From Dactylorhiza incarnata (lineage: Eukaryota; Streptophyta; Magnoliopsida; Asparagales; Orchidaceae): 64,000 nucleotides of DNA. The notes under the pieces are model-generated. The model was given only the letters and a program-made list of their open reading frames with translations, searched no databases and was not told where the DNA came from. Below, piece after piece: positions 57,542 through 64,000 of the stretch. How positions within the stretch are numbered: the stretch's first letter is position 1; the number at the start of each line of letters is the position of its first letter. Made by a program: the position numbers and the translations under genes. The stretch spans positions 9,882,001-9,946,000 of the forward strand of contig JAWHQI010000005.1 of assembly GCA_033032865.1 (NCBI GenBank). Reading direction: 5' to 3'.

Positions 57542-59736
57542 AGCATGGAAAAAGTGATTAACTAATCCTCTAGCTTGCTAAGTTAGGCCAGTAAGTTCAC
57601 GACTTTAATTCGTTTACTAGTGTCATAATACAAGAAAGATAGGCTAAAAAAATCATTCCTTAACTTTAAAAGATTTTCAGTTTCTTATGTTTTAACATTC
57701 TTTTAGATCACCAAAAGCACTGACTAGCATGCGCCTTAGCTTTGCATATTAATAATGAGATTTGCAAGTTGGTTTAGATGGGCCATGCTAGTATTATATT
57801 AGTAAGTGTAATATTGCAAGGCCCTAAAAGTGGCATTAAAATAACTTGAATTGGTAAGATATTACACAAACCTTATTGAAGTTAGTGGTCAGATAGATTT
57901 AAAGAGAGTCCGGAACCAATATTCAAAATAGGAACAGAGTTCAGAATGCTAAGCAACAGACTTATTTTTTCTGGGAAATTTCATTGCTAAGAAGTTTTGA
58001 GACATTTATCTAATATCTGTCATATTTGATCATTAATAAATGCTAGTAGCTTTTGTGGGATGTGTTGTTTCACAGTGCATGTTAATTAATCTTGAAATTA
58101 TTTATGTGGATCAATCGGACCAACGATTGAAACTTTTAGGCTGCATTTAGGTCTCTATGAAGAAATCCAATTCCCTTTGCTATCATACTGACAATAAAAA
58201 AAATCCTTGACCTGGAGCAATCAGACCGTCAATTTATGAATCCGTGTTTCAATTCAACCCAGAGTGATTTAGACCGAGGGATTCCCATATCGGAAGTTGG
58301 GTTAATGATACCACAAAATCAGTCCTATTATACATGTTTAGTGCAAATTGGACAGCAAATCTAAATATCATAGCTTCGATTCGCTTCAGCACAGTTAACA
58401 CTTCTGAAGGAATCATCACTACAAATCCATGGAGAATCTGTCTGGCATTCTGAATATAACTCATTAATAAGGTCTAAGCACCTATGATCATAACCAGCCG
58501 CTAAAGAATTGAAGACGGGGGATTCTAGGGCGTGAAATTCCAAGAATGAAATTCCATGTTCAAAAGATCAAAACTTCAATTTCTACCCGGCCTACACTTC
58601 ACCTTTGGGAAGAACTCCAATGTCCAAATAAAGTGGAGTACTAAACGACAGACCATTGCCGCAACACAAAAGCACTTAATTGAAACTCAATAAAGGGATC
58701 ACCAATTATTCTGAGCTCATTGGCACGTGGAGCAATTCCAATGACTTGCGGAGGTTTTATCATGCTTTGCAATTAACCTTTTTTTTCTCGCCTTTGAGTA
58801 AAGTTTATTCACATTGTTCTATAGAGAATAGTTGTAGGTTCTGCAATCCATTTATTGCACAATCGCTAGGTTCGTGTAAAACCTAAGAAGAGGAGGTTTG
58901 TCGACTGGGGTCGTAAGAATACCACCAGCGCGCCGTCGAGAATGGTGTCGTTTTCACATTTCCCTCCGTGCAAGCTCGTCGTCCCTGCTGGTTCCATTTG
59001 AAATATCTGCAAGGTCGAAGCCGGATTCTAAATCTTTGGCGGCAGTGCTGGTGGTGGCCGATCTACCGAAGAAGATTCGAGCAGAGGCGGTGCCGCATGG
59101 AAGCTCGGTTGGCCGCCCTTTGTTTAAGCTCCCTCAGCGAGGTGGCTTTCCTGTTGATCTTACAGAGATCATGAATCTGAATTAAGATTTCTGTCAATTT
59201 CTTGTAGGAAGAGCTATAATATAATTAGATGCAATAGATCAGACAGATTTTTTCCATCGAAATTATTTAATCTAAACTTCTGGTGTCGCCCCCTTTTCCT
59301 CAGATTAATCATTAAGAATCAGAACAAGCTTAACTGTAAATAGAGGTTATCCAAACACTTTTTTTAGATTTGAAAATATAATTTTGAAAAATATTGAACC
59401 TTCTTTTTGAAGTGTTCCCTTTTAAAATGACCCCGATATCTCAAAATAGCCCAGTGACCGAGACTTCTGCAAAATTATTGGATTCATTCTTGTTGTCTAA
59501 GAAAAATCATTATTATATTTCCGCTCTCCATCATGCTCGTGAAATTTCCAGTTAGCAATTATCTAACAATTCTTTTCTTAATCATCATATCTAACATTGT
59601 TTATCTATTCCGTTGTGTTTTACATAAATAATAATAATAAATCATATTCAACCATCTAAGTTTGCGCACCCACTCAAACAAATAGTATCAAGTTCAAGGT
59701 TCATTATTTATCTTGTAGATAGCCAAGGAGAGCCTT
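57542..59736. other. Low-repeat stretch without a recognisable gene
   Basis: No transposon ends or known domains found. Two open frames may be traces of something real but I do not recognise them: 58361-58543 minus (contains ELYSECQTDSPWICSDDSF) and 58898-59185 plus (locally GC-richer, contains AAVLVVADLPKKIRAEAV). No start context or splice pattern supports either. Confidence 0.4.
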
Positions 59737-59888
59737 AGAGCTTCATCATTCTTTAACGAAGGACAACCCCTGAATCAACTCCATCATTCACTGATACGGA
59801 AATTGCTACTAGAGCTTCATCATTATTTAAATTAAGGACAACTCCTGAATCAGCCCCATCATTCATGTTACGGAATATTGCTACTAGA
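59737..59888. repeat. Two-unit tandem repeat (~75 bp)
   Basis: AGAGCTTCATCATT...AAGGACAAC.CCTGAATCA...CCATCATTCA...ACGGAA.ATTGCTACTAG is present twice in a row with small changes. Confidence 0.8.
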
Positions 59889-60010
59889 AAGCACAAATGC
59901 TCATTTTCTAAGGATGCTTATAATTGCAGCCCCTCTATAGATAATTGCTGCCTCAAATAAAATACCTATAGCTTAAAAAAATCTTCTATTTGCAGCCCCC
60001 TTCTAACCTC

Positions 60011-60192
60011 GGCTTTATTTGGTTCCGCGTTTTGGTCCCGCGTTTTGAGGAAACGATGCCGCACGGCGGCAAAAATGAACCGCCGGCTCCGTTTGCTGCC
60101 GCTCCGTTATGACGCCAGCCTCCGTGCCTCCAGTTCGAAAGCGGCGTTTGCATCCGTCCTTTCCGCCCGCCACCGCCGCGCCAAATAAAGCC
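60011..60192. mobile_element. Small inverted-repeat element, 182 bp
   Basis: GGCTTTATTTGG (60011-60022) is the exact reverse complement of CCAAATAAAGCC (60181-60192). The interior is GC-rich, unlike the flanks. The flanking CTAACCTC and CTAATCGC match in six of eight positions, which might be an 8-bp duplication. Confidence 0.5.
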
Positions 60193-60959
60193 CTAATCGC
60201 TCCAGCCCTGTTTTCGCATTTTGATAGAGATTCATGTCGCCCGCCTTCTGGATCCCGCCGCTGCCGAAGTGCTACGCCCACCGGCAAAGCTGACGCCGAA
60301 GAAGATCACCTCCCGGCTGAAGAACCATCTCTTGTTGGCCGAAGAAACTCACTTACCAGTGAAGCGGGAGAGGGTTTTTCCTGTCCCGCCTTCTTCTTGC
60401 TCGTCGGCCATTTTTCGCTCACCCGCCGTCCATTTTTCCGACCACCATTCAGAGCAATGTGAGTTTCCTTGTGCTTGATTTAAGGTTCAATGTGATGGAT
60501 TTTCAAGAGCAATTTTTTATTTTATTTCCCGCAATGGGTGTTTGAGTTCATTTCAATAAGAGCAATTTGGGTTTGATGTTCAGAGCTATCGTTTTTTTAA
60601 TTCTTAATTTTGCTTATGTTTTCTCTAGATTGAAGTGAGTGGCGAAGTGCAAAAATTGTTGACATATGAAATTTTTTCTTAAGAACCGATAGTAAATCTT
60701 GGATGACATTTTTTAACACATTTGAGTTTTACTAGCATGAAAGAATTGATAGAATGGGCAAGAAAAATTGGCAGAGGCATGAGATTTGTTGTCATCTAGT
60801 TAAGGGCCGACAAACTTGAAAAATGAGCAAGACCTAAAATTACTCTTGACTGTGATAGATATGGAATTACACGGATGATTTAAAATTTTAAAAAAAAATC
60901 ATTAAGAAGAACATAAGAATTTTACCTTATGAGACCGCAGTGAATAGTTAAATGAATGA

Positions 60960-61214
60960 AAACTTGAGGTAGTGTGCGGGATTCATAATCATGAGATGAT
61001 GTACTTAGAACCATGTCCATATCCGAGAAGATTAAACATAAAAGAGCAGAAGATAGTTAAAGATATGTGCAATGCAAGAGTTAAACCACGTAAAATACTT
61101 ACGACATTAAAAAGAAAAAAAATCCATCACACTATAAATATGAGGACTAGTTACAGTGTTTTGAAGCAATTCAATTACACATTATTAACCGCTATTTATC
61201 TGTTTTACATTTGA
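60960..61214 (+). pseudogene. FAR1/MULE transposase N-terminal fragment
   Basis: KLEVVCGIHNHEM, then a basic segment, IKEQKIVKDM, VKPRKILTTLKRKK, then NMRTSYSVLKQ. This is the order seen just after the FAR1 DNA-binding domain in plant MULE transposases (CG.HNH..., V.PR.IL..LK..., IYN.R). The upstream zinc-binding part and the downstream DDE part are absent. Confidence 0.7.
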
Positions 61215-61564
61215 TGGAGGTTTGTGATCAATTTAGAGCAACTTATTATTGAAATTTTGTAATTTAAAATTGCTTCATAATTATGGATGGCCCTATTTTT
61301 ATAATTTATAATGCCAAAAAACTATTTATGTAAACATGAAAATGATTAGTATTTTTTTCTTGTTTGGGGTCTACAAATATCGTGTGAGACTGCAAATATC
61401 AATCTATGAGCTGCAATTATCCAGGGGCTGCAATTATTCATTGAGGGTCTGCAATTATAATTACCCTTTTCTTAATCTCCGCAAACCTTAGTTTATAGGA
61501 ATGTTCAAATTAAATATTATACCCGCTATCATTTCTAATTCCTTTGCCATAATCAAACAACTAA

Positions 61565-62012
61565 TGCTCTGTTTGGCATAGTGTTTTTGCTCTCGTGAAT
61601 TTAGACAAAAACGTCACTTTCATTGAATGGATGTTTTGGCAAGACAATGGTTATGACCACCAACAAGATAAGAAAACTAGTTTTGAACATAAAAGTGGTT
61701 GATGTTCCTTAGGTGAGAGTTCCGTTTGGCACGGTGGTGGTGGTCGTAAATGCGGTGGTTATGAAATGCCGTTCGTGAACGTCCGACCTCACCAAAGAAA
61801 CTTCATCCACTTTTATGTTCAAAACTAGTTTTATTTTCTTGGTAGCCGTCATAACCATTGTCTTGCCAAACATGCATTCTATGATGGTGGCATTTTTGTC
61901 CAAACTCATTAGAGCAAAAAATCTTTGCCAAACGAAGCTGATGTCAGGCGTTCAAGAATGACGGTTGATAACCACCACGTTCACGACCTCCATCATCATA
62001 TCAAACGGAGCC
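61565..62012. mobile_element. Tourist-like MITE, copy 4, containing copy 5
   Basis: Flanked by TAA (61562-61564 and 62013-62015). Ends TGCTCTGTTTGGCA and CAAACGGAGCC. Its interior is split by copy 5. In inverse orientation to copy 5. Confidence 0.82.
61717..61938. mobile_element. Tourist-like MITE, copy 5 nested in copy 4
   Basis: 222 bp, exactly the length of copy 3. Starts GAGTTCCGTTTGGCACGG and ends CCAAACGAAGC. TGA on both sides (61714-61716 and 61939-61941). Removing it restores the outer copy's GGTGA/GTC region. Confidence 0.8.
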
Positions 62013-62179
62013 TAAATGAGTGGATTGAATTTGAAGAAAAGGAATATTGTGTTGTGTTTTCTATAAAGAGCATATCACATGCGCGCAGCAGAATAAAGAA
62101 ATAAGCATAACCCAAAACAGTTACATGATCTTGCAATTTCCTGAATCTAGAAATAAAAGAGCAACACATTGCAATATAC

Positions 62180-62495
62180 CTGAAAGAGATTGAGACAACA
62201 CTCAACCTGGTCCAAATCTAGATCCAAAACCGTGTGGCTGAGTTCCAACCACAGAAAGTATATTCGTGCCTCTATAGCAGTCCACAAGAGCGAAGGAGAA
62301 CCCAAGCCTCTTGTCAAACAAGATCTGGGTCGGAGAAGAAGTGCCTTCAGCGTCTCCCACGGATTGCTAGATCCGACAAATTAAGAGAGAGGCGATGACG
62401 GAGGACGGGATCTCGCGGAAAATCCTTGCAGAAAAGTTACGCCTCTATCTCAGATAAGATACCTTATGGAAAACCTAATTGGTTCCCTATTTATA
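62180..62495 (-). promoter_or_regulatory. Possible promoter and first exon of an unidentified gene
   Basis: The minus strand has TATAAATAGGG (62485-62495), a good plant TATA box. It is followed by a leader-like stretch and CTCTTTCAG|GTATATTGC at 62179-62180, a good splice donor. Two overlapping open frames cross the exon; one contains FDKRLGFSFALVDCYRG. I recognise neither. No downstream exon is identified. Confidence 0.3.
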
Positions 62496-62544
62496 ACCAG
62501 GGGCATAAAATTGGATATCCGCAGACCCCAGTCATTAATAGGAG

Positions 62545-62870
62545 TATTCGATGTGTATCGTCGTGATCAGTGAATATCGTCGAGACGATCTCGACGATAT
62601 CGTAGTGATGACCTGTATCGTCTTGACAGTCAAGACGATATAGTCTTGATGACCTATATCGTCGAGACGATCTCGACGATATGACCTGTATCGTCGAGAC
62701 GATCTCGACGATACCATCTTGATGCCTAAAATATCATCTTGACAGTCAAGACGATATCCCTTAGCACTCGACGATACATCATAGGTGATAGTCGGTCATA
62801 TAGTCGTGATCATTCGACGATATTCACAATATCATTTTGATGATCTCGACGATACATGCAATGTCGTCTT
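62545..62870. repeat. Array of CpG palindromes
   Basis: Three units with arms ATCGTCGAG and CTCGACGAT around ACGAT, and two of the form TCTTGACAGTCAAGACGATA (arms TCTTGAC/GTCAAGA), with partial units between. They decay to the right into CATCTTGA and CGACGATA pieces. The motif is the same as in the copia and Tekay LTRs, so this may be an LTR fragment. Confidence 0.75.
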
Positions 62871-63404
62871 AAACACATGACAACATGCTCCATACAATAT
62901 TCATAATATCTGTGGAACATTTAGCCGACTCGACCTAACCCCAATGAGTCATAGGATTGGTCCATCACTCATATCCAATATGAGTAAGGCCAACACAATC
63001 CTTCCTCTAACTTCTCCAAACACTCTTATGCGTACCCTATAGGCTCATATTGCATTGGCAGTGGGACTAACTACTTGATTGCGTTGAGATCACCTTGGAA
63101 ATACCAACATATTGTCCAATTGATCTAGCAATGAATATTATATTCCATGCATTATGTACGCCCATACACGTGCCCAAGCGTGATTTTCACGAATGCGGGC
63201 TAGGGAAGGCTTTTTATCGCAATTGTCGGTTTCCTACGCGCGAATGGTGCAAACCCTTCTTTCTGTAACGATTTCTGGGGCGATTTATGGTGACGACAAC
63301 GGGCGACGAGGCGGGTGGTCACCCATTTTCCCCCCTTTCTCCCGTCTCCAGCGGTGCTCGAGCAGCTGATCAGGCACGCGACGGAGAGGAGGCATCCAAT
63401 CCAG

Positions 63405-63500
63405 TCTAGTCTCCATATATAGGATTCGGATCTTCTCAATATCCGATCTCAAGTAATCAAAACCTAGGCAAGTGATTCCCTGTTTCGATTTAGGTTTTCC
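63405..63500 (+). promoter_or_regulatory. Possible plus-strand promoter
   Basis: CATATATAGG at about 63412-63421 lies in a GC-richer region (63180-63420) and is followed by leader-like sequence (AATCAAAACCTAGGC, then pyrimidine-rich). No reading frame of a known family follows before the window ends; any coding part would lie to the right. Weak evidence. Confidence 0.25.
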
Positions 63501-64000
63501 CCCATTTCTCCAATCTGTGTCGATCTGTTGATGGGCATTGATCTCTCATTTTCTCCAAATGTTACCGAGTGATTTTCCAAGTTCGACCCCTTTGCTTTGC
63601 AAACGACACTTGGCAGTTATCACTCGGCAAGCTGCAGCTGCTGAATCCTTATTACAAGTTACATATTTCCTAAGTTTTGCCCCTTTTTTGTATTATAGTT
63701 TGGTTGTTTTTTAGTGTAGAGAATCCTTTTAATCATTCTTTTGAGTAAAAATTATTTTGCTAATGTGAATCTTGTGACAATACAATGATGGAAATTGTAT
63801 TGATTGGTTGTATGTCTTTTATGATAAAGCCCAATGTAATATTTTTTCAGATAATTTGAAATTATGTTCAATTCAGAATCAAAACTTGCTTTGATATTGC
63901 TAATTGAACTCACTATACTTATTTTTTAATTGCAACTGCAATTAGACTGTATTTTGTCATGCCCTTAAGCACAATCCTCATTTTCTTTAAGATTTACTTT
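63501..64000. other. Unassigned right edge
   Basis: AT-rich sequence without a recognised gene or repeat. If the promoter at 63412 is real, this could be its leader or first intron. Confidence 0.3.

Larger units (their letters stand above)
59918..61465 (+). mobile_element. Mutator-like (FAR1-type) transposon remnant
   Basis: ATAATTGCAGCCCCT (59920-59934) and its exact reverse complement AGGGGCTGCAATTAT (61423-61437) lie near the two ends. Each end repeats the CTGCAATTAT unit (left: GATAATTGCTGCC, TTGCAGCCCCC; right: GAGCTGCAATTATCC, GGTCTGCAATTATAA). Inside is a FAR1-like coding fragment (60960-61214). A target duplication was not found. The class rests on the coding fragment. Confidence 0.6.

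Noticed and set aside
60015..60478. Several 80-117 codon GC-rich frames on both strands
   Set aside because: GC-rich DNA has few stops; the frames overlap on opposite strands and none shows a domain. Kept only as an unexplained GC-rich segment of the Mutator-like remnant.

Overview
This is a nuclear repeat-rich block from a flowering plant, probably a dicot. Evidence: plant-type Ty1/copia and Ty3/gypsy LTR retrotransposons, initiator-Met and Asp tRNA primer sites, a PIF/Harbinger DNA transposon with a Myb-like second gene, a Mutator/FAR1-type fragment and Tourist-like MITEs. I found no rRNA, tRNA, organellar or bacterial genes. No intact host gene can be shown; nearly all coding sequence belongs to transposable elements and almost all of it is broken.

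Layout, left to right. From the left edge to about 40.4 kb is a nest five levels deep. A Tat-type gypsy remnant (38.6-40.4 kb) was hit by a Tekay-type chromovirus (34.6-38.6 kb; its other half lies left of the window). The Tekay was hit by a gag-only element, TRG-C (left edge to 34563). TRG-C received a Ty1/copia element (2580-20934) and a second gag-only element, TRG-B (24773-33139). The copia element received a third gag-only element, TRG-A (4593-13459). All of these LTR elements point to the minus strand. Matching 5-bp target duplications prove the three complete insertions (AAAAT for copia, GCCTT for TRG-B, ATATT for TRG-A). Two 214-bp MITEs follow at 40.46-40.92 kb.

A second nest fills 41.48-57.31 kb: a PIF/Harbinger transposon (TAA duplications) split by a non-autonomous gypsy element (44125-56078, GCTGG duplications). 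One LTR of that gypsy element holds a fourth gag-only element, TRG-D, whose gag is still a 481-codon open frame. From 57.3 kb the sequence is less crowded: a MITE, about 2.4 kb with no recognisable gene, a Mutator-like remnant (59.9-61.5 kb), a MITE inserted in another copy of its own family (61.57-62.01 kb), a possible promoter/first exon on the minus strand (62.18-62.5 kb), an array of CpG palindromes (62.55-62.87 kb) and a possible plus-strand promoter near 63.41 kb.

The gag-only family (TRG-A to D) is the most interesting content. Each has LTRs, an initiator-Met primer site and a copia-derived gag that stops where protease should begin, then 4-6 kb of non-coding sequence. In that non-coding sequence I see (a) one or two hairpins with a constant loop and stems whose sequences change in compensating ways between copies, and (b) a GC-rich block of about 250 bp that stays conserved while its AT-rich surroundings drift. 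Both look like selected RNA or DNA structures and may be the signals by which a partner element mobilises the family.
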